From a virus, in IMG/VR virus record IMGVR_UViG_3300044811_000010, positions 16,255 through 80,254 of that record: a stretch of DNA of 64,000 nt; one strand, written 5' to 3'. The notes below the pieces were generated by a model. The model worked only from the letters and a program-made list of their open reading frames with translations, had not been told where the DNA came from and ran no database searches. The position numbers were made by a program, and so were the translations under genes. Of this stretch, positions 23,948-31,220 are shown piece after piece; positions within the stretch are counted from its first letter, which is position 1; each line of letters begins with the position of its first letter.

Positions 23948-24165
23948 TGCAGGGTCCGCATTTCATCCACCTGACGAACGCCTATGTCGAAGCTCTAGGC
24001 TTGGAGAAGTTCGTCTACCAGCACTCTGGGCGCTACAGTTGTGTCTTCATCACCGAGGACTCGGTGTTACCTTTCGAAGCTCGTGGGTTCGATCTGGCCG
24101 TCGCCTACAACCACTGTCTGTACCTGCGGGCTTCTGACGGGCTCTCATGGGACCTCAAGCGATGA
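23947..24165 (+). CDS. Hypothetical protein (72 aa)
   Basis: Starts at the ATG overlapping the previous stop (TGATG) and ends overlapping the next ATG. A small alpha-beta protein with YSCVFITEDSVLPF and FDLAVAYNHCLYL strands; no recognised family. It is part of the coupled post-lysis operon. Confidence 0.5.
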   Translation: MQGPHFIHLTNAYVEALGLEKFVYQHSGRYSCVFITEDSVLPFEARGFDLAVAYNHCLYLRASDGLSWDLKR

Positions 24166-24338
24166 TCACTGACACGACCCGCGTCGTGGCCGAGATGATG
24201 GACGGCGTCAACAAGATGACCGGCGCCCCTCCCGACGCAATCATCGACATCGCCCGGCACGCGACTAAGCGCGCTGGTCTGGATGACGATACTGTGGACG
24301 AGGCGCTCCGCTACCTGCGCGAGCAGGATCGGCTGTGA
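24162..24338 (+). CDS. Hypothetical helical protein (58 aa)
   Basis: ATG 24162 overlaps the previous stop. Two to three helices ending ALRYLREQDRL; acidic overall. It is followed by an HNH nuclease gene starting within its stop (GTGA). No family is recognised. Confidence 0.5.
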   Translation: MITDTTRVVAEMMDGVNKMTGAPPDAIIDIARHATKRAGLDDDTVDEALRYLREQDRL

Positions 24339-24589
24339 GCCACCCCTCGAAGACCATTCGAGGAAAGCGCCGCAAGCTGGTCCGGCTGCTCGTGCGCGAC
24401 GGCTTCAACTGCCACATCTGCAAGGAACCCCTGAACCTCCGGGCCGAGAACAACGCTCCTGACCAGCCCTCCATTGACCACGTTCTGCCCCGAAGCGAGG
24501 GCGGAGGCCACGAGCTGTCGAACCTGAGGCTGGCTCATCGCGAGTGCAACTCGCGGCGAGGTAGTGCGCCAATCGAACCTGTACTATAG
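24335..24589 (+). CDS. HNH endonuclease
   Basis: 84 residues. A compact HNH domain: CHIC (C26/C29), SIDHVLPRSEGG with the catalytic His in DHV, LSNLRLAHRECNSRRG with the Asn and final His/Cys. In HK97-type phages a small HNH protein lies next to the terminase and is needed for DNA packaging and cos cleavage. Here the terminase genes are adjacent but on the other strand. A role in packaging is therefore likely; homing activity is the alternative. Confidence 0.85.
   Translation: MSHPSKTIRGKRRKLVRLLVRDGFNCHICKEPLNLRAENNAPDQPSIDHVLPRSEGGGHELSNLRLAHRECNSRRGSAPIEPVL
24582..24587 (+). promoter_or_regulatory. -10 box of a leaderless promoter
   Basis: TACTAT lies 6 bases before the GTG at 24594, overlapping the end of the HNH gene. 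No Shine-Dalgarno precedes the GTG. Confidence 0.5.
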
Positions 24590-24593
24590 GTCC

Positions 24594-24731
24594 GTGATCA
24601 TTGCAGCCCTCCTTGCCGTCGTAATCGCCGCCCTCGTCTACTGGGTGGCTGTCCGCCTTGGGCTCCCGCAGCTCATCGCCATCATCGCTGCGATCCTAGT
24701 GATCCTAGGGATTCTTGGGCCGTACACCTAA
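24594..24731 (+). CDS. Small hydrophobic membrane protein (45 aa)
   Basis: The GTG-started frame encodes an almost wholly hydrophobic chain with spans near residues 3-19 (IAALLAVVIAALVYWVA) and 24-41 (LIAIIAAILVILGIL), forming a membrane hairpin. It ends tail-to-tail with the terminase gene, overlapping it by 4 bases. It resembles small holin- or antiholin-like peptides in form only. Translation is supported by the leaderless -10 box. Confidence 0.5.
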   Translation: MIIAALLAVVIAALVYWVAVRLGLPQLIAIIAAILVILGILGPYT

Positions 24732-26278
24732 CGCAGCCACACGTCGGGAGACGTGAGCAGCTCGGAGATAGTCGGCGGCGTCCGGAAGTCGGTCAGCCCG
24801 ATGGCGTCAGCCGCCTCCTCGTCGGTCAGCCCAGCATCCTCTTCAACCCCGTAGTAGTCCTCGTCGGGGTCGTCCGGGTCGTGGATGTCCCAAGGGTCGC
24901 TGTCGTCGGACTGGCCGCCCTCTCCAGGATCCGTGCTCAGAACCTGAACGTCAGGGACGCCCTCGTTGACGAGGCCCCAATGCTGCAGCATCTTCGCGGA
25001 GACAACGTCGTCGTGCTCCCCTTCGGGAGCCGAGTACGTCATCTTCCCGGCAGGGCTCATCGTCATCGTGTAGTTCTCGAACTCGTCCCGGCCGCTCGGA
25101 ACGAGGAACGCGCGGTTCTCTTCCAAGTCCTTCGCAAGCAGCCGGACCATGTTGGTCTTGTGCGTCGTGAAGTTGATCGGGACCACGTCGTAGCCCTCGA
25201 CCTCCATGTCCTCCACGATGGGGTCGCCGACGCCGGTCGAGTCCATTACGAGCATGACGTTCTCGGCGCCCGCCTTCATCAGCGTCCTGACGGCCCTTCG
25301 GATGCGGCGCTTCTGCTCGGGCCAAGTGATCGCCTGCATGCGTTCGAAGTAGACGTTGCGCCGGTCGCGAGCGCGGGCTCCGTAGAGGACTGTCCAGTCG
25401 TTCGTGCGCGCGAGGTCGATCCCGAGTACGACGTAGCCTGCCGGCAGGATGACCTTGCCGCTGTCGGGGTCGGCGAGCAGGCCATCAGAGCGGACGATAA
25501 CGTCCTGCTCGGCCCGGTTGCCAATGAGGAAGGTGCTCGATCCGGCCGCGAGGAACTTCGCCAATACCTCCTGCTCGAACTCCAAGCGCGGCATGGCGCC
25601 GCGCATGCGCTCGACTTCGCCCTCGGGAAGCGTGGGGTTGTCAGCCGACGTGAACGTCCAGCTCTCCCAGTCCTCGCGGTCGGGGTCTTGGCCCATCCTC
25701 CACACCTGATAGAACCAGTTGCGCCCTCGGGGCGTGCTGATCATCAGCGCGCCACCGCGACGGTCCATAAGGGTCGGGGAGACGATCTGGTTCCAGATGC
25801 GGCCCGGCATGGTAGCGGCCTCGTCCAAGACGGCGAAGTCGACGCCTTCTCCCAGCATGCCCTCAGGGCGCTCAGCGGAGTAGAACTCCATCCGCGTGCC
25901 GTTCTTGAAGCGCAGGATGACGGAGCGTCCCGCGTCGAAGTTGGTTTCGGGCGGAGGATCGTGGACCAGCACGCCGTCGGGTAGCTGGCGCAGGACTTCA
26001 GCGTAGCCACGCTTGACGATCTTGTACGTCGGCGCGACCCACCACAGCATCTGCTTGGGCTTTCGAGCCTTCCCGACGATGATCTTGGCGGCGATCTTCG
26101 TCTTACCGAAGCGGCGGCCCGCGTTCATCACCTTGAATCGCGCGTTGGAGCGGACCACCGGGAGCTGGGCCGGGTGCGGGTAGACGACCTTGTCCTTGAG
26201 GCTGGCGATGAGCCTCCGGAACTGCTCAGGGTCGTTCTCCGCAAGCTCCTGCAGCCGGTCGAATGCCTTGTCGGCCAT
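24728..26278 (-). CDS. terL: Terminase large subunit
   Basis: 516 residues; the motor and nuclease that package DNA. The ATPase domain has Walker A NAGRRFGKT (about 52-60) and Walker B VDFAVLDEA (about 146-154), with a coupling STPRGR motif. The nuclease domain shows VLGIDLARTNDW (about 280-291) and MLVMDSTGVGDP (about 351-362), two of the RNase H-like aspartate motifs. It follows the small subunit by 2 bases. It is transcribed opposite to the head genes and 20 kb away, an unusual arrangement. Confidence 0.93.
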   Translation of the reverse strand: MADKAFDRLQELAENDPEQFRRLIASLKDKVVYPHPAQLPVVRSNARFKVMNAGRRFGKTKIAAKIIVGKARKPKQMLWWVAPTYKIVKRGYAEVLRQLPDGVLVHDPPPETNFDAGRSVILRFKNGTRMEFYSAERPEGMLGEGVDFAVLDEAATMPGRIWNQIVSPTLMDRRGGALMISTPRGRNWFYQVWRMGQDPDREDWESWTFTSADNPTLPEGEVERMRGAMPRLEFEQEVLAKFLAAGSSTFLIGNRAEQDVIVRSDGLLADPDSGKVILPAGYVVLGIDLARTNDWTVLYGARARDRRNVYFERMQAITWPEQKRRIRRAVRTLMKAGAENVMLVMDSTGVGDPIVEDMEVEGYDVVPINFTTHKTNMVRLLAKDLEENRAFLVPSGRDEFENYTMTMSPAGKMTYSAPEGEHDDVVSAKMLQHWGLVNEGVPDVQVLSTDPGEGGQSDDSDPWDIHDPDDPDEDYYGVEEDAGLTDEEAADAIGLTDFRTPPTISELLTSPDVWLR

Positions 26279-26280
26279 GA

Positions 26281-26727
26281 CTACTCCGAGGCGGCTGCTG
26301 CGATGCCTTCAGGCACTTCGCCGCCCTCGAAGAGCTGCGCGAGCTTCTCAGCGAGGTCCGGATCGCGCTCCATCGCCTCGACCGCCTGCGTGATCGTCTC
26401 TTCGTCGGCCTTCTCGGTCTGGGCACGCAGCGCTCCACCGAGGAACTCCTTGCGGACGGCGAGAAGCTCGGTGATCGTCATTTCGCTGGCATGCTCAAGG
26501 CGCTCGGCGATGACGCCGTCGACCTTGCGGGTGACCTGAAGAACGCGGTCTTCGATGAGGCGCAGAGCGCGGCCCTTGACGCGGGGGTCCTTGCGCCACC
26601 GTGTGATGGTTGCGCTGTCCTTGACTCCGAACAGCTCGCACATGTCGGCGCGCGAGGCGCCGCTGGCGAACGCCTCGGCGACCTGCTGAGCGAAGTCGGG
26701 GTCTGCGAGAGGGTTTGGGCGAGCCAT
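26281..26727 (-). CDS. terS: Terminase small subunit
   Basis: 148 residues. The N-terminal helix-turn-helix DPDFAQQVAEAFASGASRADMCELFGVKDSATITRWRKDPRVKGRAL is the DNA-recognition module of small terminases, followed by a helical oligomerisation region and an acidic tail. It lies immediately upstream of the large subunit. The ATG is 6 bases after TAGAAT with no Shine-Dalgarno, so a leaderless transcript is likely. Confidence 0.82.
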   Translation of the reverse strand: MARPNPLADPDFAQQVAEAFASGASRADMCELFGVKDSATITRWRKDPRVKGRALRLIEDRVLQVTRKVDGVIAERLEHASEMTITELLAVRKEFLGGALRAQTEKADEETITQAVEAMERDPDLAEKLAQLFEGGEVPEGIAAAASE

Positions 26728-26731
26728 GAGG

Positions 26732-26872
26732 CTATTCTACCCCGTTATTCGACACGGGCTTGTTGCCGGGATCGGCGCAATCATGGGGCGGAGAGTAGTC
26801 CCAGTGCCCCGGCTCGGGGTGCCCGAGATAGACACGCCCTCCGCACTTCGGGCACACCATGGCGATAGCCAC
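26732..26872 (-). CDS. Small zinc-ribbon protein (46 aa)
   Basis: Starts at a GTG overlapping the stop of the helix-turn-helix gene (TAGTG); an ATG four codons on (26860) is the alternative. The product shows CPKCGG near its start and HPEPGH...PHDC later, a plausible zinc site. It lies between a DNA-binding protein and the terminase genes. Confidence 0.5.
   Translation of the reverse strand: MAIAMVCPKCGGRVYLGHPEPGHWDYSPPHDCADPGNKPVSNNGVE
26734..26739 (-). promoter_or_regulatory. -10 box of a leaderless promoter (terminase)
   Basis: On the minus strand TAGAAT is separated by 6 bases (AGCCTC) from the ATG of the small terminase gene, and it overlaps the last codons of the zinc-ribbon gene upstream. 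Confidence 0.5.
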
Positions 26873-27186
26873 TACTCGACCACCTGAATCGCCACTGTGC
26901 CGTCCGGCCACACCAGCCGGCAGCTAGAGATGTGGGAGTCCGATGCGACGCACAGCCGATCCGCGAGGTCGAGGCTGATCGTAGGCTTGGACTCGTCCGG
27001 GTTTAGCACGCGGTAGACCGTGCGCGTCGACACTCGCGCCTTGTGGGCAATCAGGGACACGCTCTCGCCAGCCTCGTCGCTACCGGGCCGGATGATCCGC
27101 TGCAGTATCGCCTGCACGTCCGCTGTCACCACTCGGGGCTCCGGCCCCTCGTGGCGTTCGATCTCGTTGTCCAGTAGTGTCGCCAT
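26872..27186 (-). CDS. Helix-turn-helix DNA-binding protein
   Basis: 104 residues. A HTH of XRE-like form is visible: GESVSLIAHKARVSTRTVYRVLNPDESKPTISLDLADRLCVA, with the recognition helix near STRTVYRVL. The C-terminal section DSHISSCRLVWPDGT may bind a partner. CTAGGGAGACAG precedes the ATG. It could control the adjacent terminase and late genes or act in packaging-site recognition; neither is shown by sequence. Confidence 0.65.
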   Translation of the reverse strand: MATLLDNEIERHEGPEPRVVTADVQAILQRIIRPGSDEAGESVSLIAHKARVSTRTVYRVLNPDESKPTISLDLADRLCVASDSHISSCRLVWPDGTVAIQVVE

Positions 27187-27358
27187 CTGTCTCCCTAGGT
27201 TCGGTCTGGACGTGTGACGGTCCAGGGAGACTTGTGTGCTGAACGCCGAAGAGGAACTTCTCGTACAACGCCTTGTCGGTGACCCTGAGAGTGAAGGTGA
27301 CTCCGACGCCGTCGACCTCCGATGAGACTACTTCGAATCCGGGCGGCAGGCTAACCAT
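27080..27358 (-). CDS. Hypothetical protein overlapping the HTH gene
   Basis: 92 residues. The ATG at 27358 overlaps the stop of the upstream gene (TGATG), so translational coupling supports the start. The first 57 residues look folded (GFEVVSSEVDGVGVTFTLRV). The last 35 are read out of frame over the start of the HTH gene and are low-complexity (G/A/D/R-rich). The 107-base overlap is much larger than others here. It could be a genuine overlap or a frameshift or sequence error. Confidence 0.45.
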   Translation of the reverse strand: MVSLPPGFEVVSSEVDGVGVTFTLRVTDKALYEKFLFGVQHTSLPGPSHVQTEPRETDGDTTGQRDRTPRGAGAPSGDSGRAGDTAADHPAR

Positions 27359-27918
27359 CAGGATCGCCTAAGTCGGCCAAGGAGCGTCCGAGTGGAGCGC
27401 TTCTCGGCCCGTCGCGTCCGAAGCCACTCGTTGATGAGGTCCGCAGACCAGCCGCGCTGTAGCCAATGCTTGATCTGGCTTAGCTCCTCGGGAGTCAGGT
27501 GGTCCGTCTCGATGATCGTCGGCCTGTCGCGGTAGAGATCCAGCGAGCTGAAGGTCGCGGCGACGTGGGGGCTGTCCTTGTCCACGATCTCGATGCCGAG
27601 CGCGGTGGGGACGATGGAGGCAACTTCGGTGTGCCCCTCATCCAAGATCAGAGCGGTCTTGAACCCGCGTCCGTTGAGGTATCGCTCGATGTCGAGCAGG
27701 TGCTCCCGGTCGCGCGCCTCCATGACCAGTTTCATGTAGTGGCCGCCCTTGTACCACTGGTTGACGAGGCCCGTCTCGATCAGGTGCCCGAAGCCTTCCT
27801 CGCCGTGTCGGCAGGAGATTCGGTACGCCTCGACCGCCGCGTGGCTGGCCTGAGCGGCCGCCTTGCCGGTCGACATGCCGAGCCCCTTGTTGAGCACGAT
27901 GTACATTGCTGGCCTCAT
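27358..27918 (-). CDS. PTH2-type peptidyl-tRNA hydrolase fusion
   Basis: 186 residues. The N-terminal 120 residues match the archaeal/eukaryotic-type peptidyl-tRNA hydrolase 2 fold: MYIVLNKGLGMSTGKAAAQASHAAV, then YMKLVMEARDREHLLDIERYL and TALILDEGHTEVA.P..T..GI. The family recycles peptidyl-tRNA. Bacteria normally use the unrelated Pth1, so a PTH2 in a phage is notable. The C-terminal 65 residues (TPEELSQIKHWLQRGWSADLINEWLRTRR) form an added helical, basic domain. Starts at the ATG overlapping the upstream stop. Confidence 0.75.
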   Translation of the reverse strand: MRPAMYIVLNKGLGMSTGKAAAQASHAAVEAYRISCRHGEEGFGHLIETGLVNQWYKGGHYMKLVMEARDREHLLDIERYLNGRGFKTALILDEGHTEVASIVPTALGIEIVDKDSPHVAATFSSLDLYRDRPTIIETDHLTPEELSQIKHWLQRGWSADLINEWLRTRRAEKRSTRTLLGRLRRS

Positions 27919-28079
27919 GGCCGCCTCGCCTCGCAGAACTGGGTCCAGTATTGGCCGACGCAGACGCCGAAGAAGAACACCCAGCCGCTGCCCCAATCGT
28001 ACGCCATCGCCAAGGTGGCTAGCGCTACAGAGATTGACAGCAAGGCCGCTGTTGCCCAGCGCTGAGTGCGTCGAGACAT
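27915..28079 (-). CDS. Small membrane protein (54 aa)
   Basis: Begins at the ATG within the stop of the upstream gene (TGATG). A basic N-terminus (MSRRTQRW) precedes two spans, about 9-24 (TAALLSISVALATLAM) and 31-45 (GWVFFFGVCVGQYW). It ends overlapping the PTH2 gene by ATGA. Function unknown. Confidence 0.55.
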   Translation of the reverse strand: MSRRTQRWATAALLSISVALATLAMAYDWGSGWVFFFGVCVGQYWTQFCEARRP

Positions 28080-28315
28080 CAGTCGGGCCATCCTGGACCG
28101 CAGGTGACCCGCACGCGATGCGGGCACATTACATTCATGCAGGTCGTCCCCAGAGGGCACCCGCATTGAGGCATCAGCAGCCCGCCGGGGAGGGGCTCGT
28201 AGGGTCCTCGCTCAGCCTCACGAACGAACCTCTCCATAATCTCTGACAAGCTCTCTCCTTCGCAGGCGAGCCGCACGTCGTCAGCGAACTCCAAGAGTTC
28301 CTCAGGCGACAGCAC
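28079..28315 (-). CDS. Small acidic protein with Cys-rich tail (78 aa)
   Basis: A GTG at 28315, within the end of the upstream resolvase gene, starts a frame beginning MLSPEELLEFADDVRLACEG. The C-terminus CGCPLGTTCMNVMCPHRVRVTC holds five closely spaced cysteines and a histidine, fitting a metal site. The overlap with the upstream gene is 14 bases. No family is recognised. Confidence 0.5.
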   Translation of the reverse strand: MLSPEELLEFADDVRLACEGESLSEIMERFVREAERGPYEPLPGGLLMPQCGCPLGTTCMNVMCPHRVRVTCGPGWPD

Positions 28316-28853
28316 TGGGCGCTCCCGGCAACGTCTTGAGGTCGATCCCGGCCTTGAGGCCGAGCAGCTCAGTCTGGGTGTAGAAGACGAAGTGCTGGAT
28401 CGCGTCGTTCTGGTGACGGTTCTCCTTGAGCGGCTTGTAGTACAGCTCTTCCGCGCCCGCCGCCTGCGCCGCCTTCTTGATGGCGGCCGGTTGAAGCACC
28501 AGCGGGATCTCGAAGTGGCGGCACAGGAACGTGATCGCCCCAATGACCCTAGCGGTCCTGCATTGATCCCACTTCAAGAACTTCAGCTTCTCGGGGTACA
28601 GCCGCCAGTCCTCGCAGACCACGCGTCCGATGGGGCCAGTGTTGTCCTCGGCCGTGACTCCGTCACGAGCGTAGGCGTCCCCGTTGAAGATCGAGGCGTG
28701 AGGGTCGCTAGGGTTGCTCAGCGCCTCCCACATCTCGTCAGCGGTGACCCACATCTTCTCTGTCCCGCCCGCAAGCAACCGCGTGTGGCGGCCGACAGCC
28801 CACCCGAAGTCCTCGCCGGGGTCGCAGTAGAGGGTGCGGAAGTCCTCAGACAC
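28302..28853 (-). CDS. RuvC-like Holliday junction resolvase
   Basis: 183 residues with the RNase H-like pattern of RuvC-type resolvases: YCDPGEDFGW (D11), RVVCEDWRLYP (E81) and NRHQNDAIQHF (D150), the acidic residues expected to bind metal. It resolves branched DNA before packaging or during recombination. A GTG start at 28853 overlaps the upstream gene. Its place in the replication operon near the terminase fits branched-DNA trimming. Confidence 0.8.
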   Translation of the reverse strand: MSEDFRTLYCDPGEDFGWAVGRHTRLLAGGTEKMWVTADEMWEALSNPSDPHASIFNGDAYARDGVTAEDNTGPIGRVVCEDWRLYPEKLKFLKWDQCRTARVIGAITFLCRHFEIPLVLQPAAIKKAAQAAGAEELYYKPLKENRHQNDAIQHFVFYTQTELLGLKAGIDLKTLPGAPSAVA

Positions 28854-29115
28854 TGGGAGCCTCTACGAAGCGGCGCCGAGTCGACAGCTTGATCGGCAGC
28901 GAGGCGCGGACTGAGGTCGTTGCGGCGTTGAAGGCAATCTGCCCGACGTAGTTAGCGAGGTCGCCCCGCTTGCCGAAGTCCTCGGCGGCCTCTACCATCA
29001 TGGCTTCGGGAACAGGCACGGCGATGAAGAGGTCGTTGTACCCATCGGCCCTGTTGTAGCCGGGCAACAGCCGCTTCAACGCCCTACGGCGCCACCAACG
29101 GCGCCACCAGCTCAT
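28846..29115 (-). CDS. Hypothetical protein (89 aa)
   Basis: The N-terminus is strikingly W/R-rich (MSWWRRWWRRRALKRLLPGY), like an amphipathic membrane- or nucleic-acid-binding helix. The rest is a small alpha-beta domain with FIAVPVPEAMMVEAAEDF. Overlaps both neighbours. No family is recognised. Confidence 0.55.
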   Translation of the reverse strand: MSWWRRWWRRRALKRLLPGYNRADGYNDLFIAVPVPEAMMVEAAEDFGKRGDLANYVGQIAFNAATTSVRASLPIKLSTRRRFVEAPSV

Positions 29116-29399
29116 GTCTGCACCGTGAGCGTGTCGCGCAGGTGAGCCGGAACGGCGATGACGACCGGAACGGCCTCAGGCTTTCCGTCCTTGCCTCGGA
29201 TGGTGTATTCGCCGTAGCCGACCTTGTGGCTCTCAGAGCGCAGCTTGCCGCCTAGGATCAGGAGCCGTGCCTCGCGCTTGGTGCGGGCATGGCCGCGCGA
29301 GACGATGAACTCGACCGGGTCGATGAATGCGGGAAGCTCGCGGCGAAGCAGCTTGCGCAGCTTCGCGATCTTCTTGGCCTGAACAGGTCGATGGCTCAT
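29112..29399 (-). CDS. Hypothetical basic protein (95 aa)
   Basis: The first 55 residues are basic and helical with RGHARTKREARLLILGGKLR, resembling an S4-like or small nucleic-acid-binding helical pair. A short beta section (YGEYTIRGKDGKPEAVPVVIAVP) follows. Overlaps the next gene by ATGA. Unknown family; RNA or DNA binding is a guess from the S4-like look. Confidence 0.5.
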   Translation of the reverse strand: MSHRPVQAKKIAKLRKLLRRELPAFIDPVEFIVSRGHARTKREARLLILGGKLRSESHKVGYGEYTIRGKDGKPEAVPVVIAVPAHLRDTLTVQT

Positions 29400-29403
29400 T
29401 TCT

Positions 29404-29916
29404 CTAGATCACCGAGGTCTGGACGGGCTGGCCCGTGTCCTCGACACCGGCCTCAGGCGAGACGGGTCCGAGCGGGCCATCGCTGGGCTTCGGACGAGGA
29501 TCGACCAGCGGGCTCTCGGCGGCTGCCTTGATGGCGCCCGGCCGACGCGGCGCGTCAGGGTCGCCAGGAGCCTCCTTGGCGAAGATTTCCTCAGGCGTCG
29601 GGCCAGCGTCGCCGGTCGTGGGCGAAATGACGCGAACCTGCGGCCGAGCGTCTACGAGAACCTCAGGCACGGAGACGACCGTGTAGAGAGCCTGCAGCTT
29701 CCCCAGCGGCTCATCCAACGTCGAGCCGAAGTTGGACTCGGGCGTGATGATCACGCCAGCGCCGGCAGCCCCGGACCACTCGGATTGAGCACCAGCCCCA
29801 TGGTTGATCGGGGACGGGCCGACGACCTTGACCCGGTTGTACGGGAAGACCTCGTCAGTCTCGGAGTCATTGGGTCGCTGGTCGTTGAGTTCGAGGATGG
29901 TTCCGGGCGTGTACAT
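29404..29916 (-). CDS. Hypothetical protein with disordered tail (170 aa)
   Basis: AGGAGGTCTGACCCAC precedes the ATG. The first 95 residues could fold (beta-rich, TILELNDQ, VFPYNRVKVVG). The remainder is rich in P, E, D, G and A and probably disordered. No domain is recognised. It belongs to the leftward replication operon. Confidence 0.55.
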   Translation of the reverse strand: MYTPGTILELNDQRPNDSETDEVFPYNRVKVVGPSPINHGAGAQSEWSGAAGAGVIITPESNFGSTLDEPLGKLQALYTVVSVPEVLVDARPQVRVISPTTGDAGPTPEEIFAKEAPGDPDAPRRPGAIKAAAESPLVDPRPKPSDGPLGPVSPEAGVEDTGQPVQTSVI

Positions 29917-29921
29917 GTGGG

Positions 29922-30128
29922 TCAGACCTCCTGGGTCAGCTTGTCGCGAATGACGGACGACCGCCTGAGCAGCCTGTCCAGTTCAGCAGAGAGCGCGATG
30001 TGGTCTACCGGCCAGAGCCGGGCGTCAATCGAGTTCAGAGAAATCTCGACCTTTCGGACGCTGCGATTGACTTCGGCGTACCGACGCCAGAGGCGACGAC
30101 GGAACCATGCGCGAATGAAGTAGGGCAT
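29922..30128 (-). CDS. Small basic helical protein (68 aa)
   Basis: I chose the ATG at 30128 (a TTG lies two codons earlier). The product MPYFIRAWFRRRLWRRYAEV... is basic at the start, then a helical region with leucine spacing. TACAGT 9 bases upstream could be a -10 box. Function unknown. Confidence 0.5.
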   Translation of the reverse strand: MPYFIRAWFRRRLWRRYAEVNRSVRKVEISLNSIDARLWPVDHIALSAELDRLLRRSSVIRDKLTQEV

Positions 30129-30147
30129 CTGCAAGGAACTGTACCAG

Positions 30148-30564
30148 CTATTCCTTGTAGGCGTCGTAAAGCTGACGAGCGACGCGGTCTACGAAGCCCT
30201 CGCGTCGCTGATCCACGGTTTCCTTGAAGTCCTCGTACGTCTGCTCGGGCATCCACGACTCGACCGCGTGTAGTGACACATCGAAGTCTCGCATCGCCAC
30301 ATGTACCCATTCGTGGATGATCGTCTGGTCGAGTTCGTGCTGGTCGGCCTCGTCCACGAAGTCGTTGTCGAAGTAGAAGTGACAGGAGTCGTAGAGAACC
30401 GAAGTCTGCACAGCAGCCACGGCAGACAAGCCTCCCCTACACGGAACGTCGTCCGTCGTCGTCACGCACTTGATGTCGAAGTGCCCGATGGCTAGCATCG
30501 GCAGCCTCTTCTGCCAGAACTCGATACGCTTGGCTAGCTTGACAGCTCCCCGGCTGGTCATCAA
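30148..30564 (-). CDS. Putative zinc metallopeptidase (HExxH)
   Basis: 138 residues containing TIIHEWVHVAM, an HExxH zinc motif (H84, E85, H88) in a helix, as in SprT- or ImmA-like phage metallopeptidases. Likely third ligands are downstream (E101 or H98). Three cysteines in the first half may stabilise the fold. The start overlaps the AAA gene stop. Substrate unknown; a role in clearing a host or DNA-bound protein is inference. Confidence 0.6.
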   Translation of the reverse strand: MMTSRGAVKLAKRIEFWQKRLPMLAIGHFDIKCVTTTDDVPCRGGLSAVAAVQTSVLYDSCHFYFDNDFVDEADQHELDQTIIHEWVHVAMRDFDVSLHAVESWMPEQTYEDFKETVDQRREGFVDRVARQLYDAYKE

Positions 30565-31220
30565 GCGAGTTCACTCTCAACTTCAGTCACGATCTGCTCG
30601 ACGTGGTCTGTCGTGGTGCTCATGTTGAGTTCCAGACAAGGTAGCTCGTAGGCGTCCAGCATGTCCTTGATGCGCAGGTCGAGGTTCTGTGCCTCGATCT
30701 CGGACTGAGATCGGCCCTTAGGGTTGTAGGGCCGTTCGATGTTGCGGCGCAGGAACACGTTGAGCGTCCGGCGGGCACGCCAGTCAGCGACGATCCACTG
30801 GTGGAACGCAAGATCGCGGAGCGGCGAATCGCTGGACTTACTGTAAATCAGCGAGAGCATCGTTGATGTGTCAGTAATGATGGCGTCGACTTGACCGTGG
30901 AGCCGGTCGTAGCGGAACATCTGCTTGGCAGCGACGTAGGGCTGATGGGCCAGCGCGCGATGCCGCTGCTCCCACGTCAAGTCCTTCGCAACTTCGTGGA
31001 CCAGCTCGACGTTGTGGCCGTGCTGCTTCAGCGCGCCGAATACCAGCGAAGCCGTCGTTGACTTACCCGTGCCGGGGCCTCCGTAGAGCGCCACCAGCAG
31101 CGGCTGAAGGCGCCCCTCGGCCCGGTCGATGTCCTGCTGCAAGCTTCCGATGATGGGCGGGCGGCTAGGAGGAAGGACGAACGGAACCTCGCGTACGCAC
31201 GGCTGAGGACCAGCGACCAT
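30561..31220 (-). CDS. P-loop NTPase/kinase, NadR- or AAA_28-like
   Basis: 219 residues. Walker A YGGPGTGKST (about 46-55), a VHEVAKDLTWEQRH section, VDAIITDTSTMLS (Walker B-like), and a lid with FLRRNIERPYNPKGRSQSE. This is the pattern of the NadR ribosylnicotinamide-kinase-like ATPases found in phages. Possible substrates are nucleosides or NMN-type molecules. It is coupled to a MazG-like gene (TGATG), suggesting nucleotide-pool work. Confidence 0.7.
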   Translation of the reverse strand: MVAGPQPCVREVPFVLPPSRPPIIGSLQQDIDRAEGRLQPLLVALYGGPGTGKSTTASLVFGALKQHGHNVELVHEVAKDLTWEQRHRALAHQPYVAAKQMFRYDRLHGQVDAIITDTSTMLSLIYSKSSDSPLRDLAFHQWIVADWRARRTLNVFLRRNIERPYNPKGRSQSEIEAQNLDLRIKDMLDAYELPCLELNMSTTTDHVEQIVTEVESELA

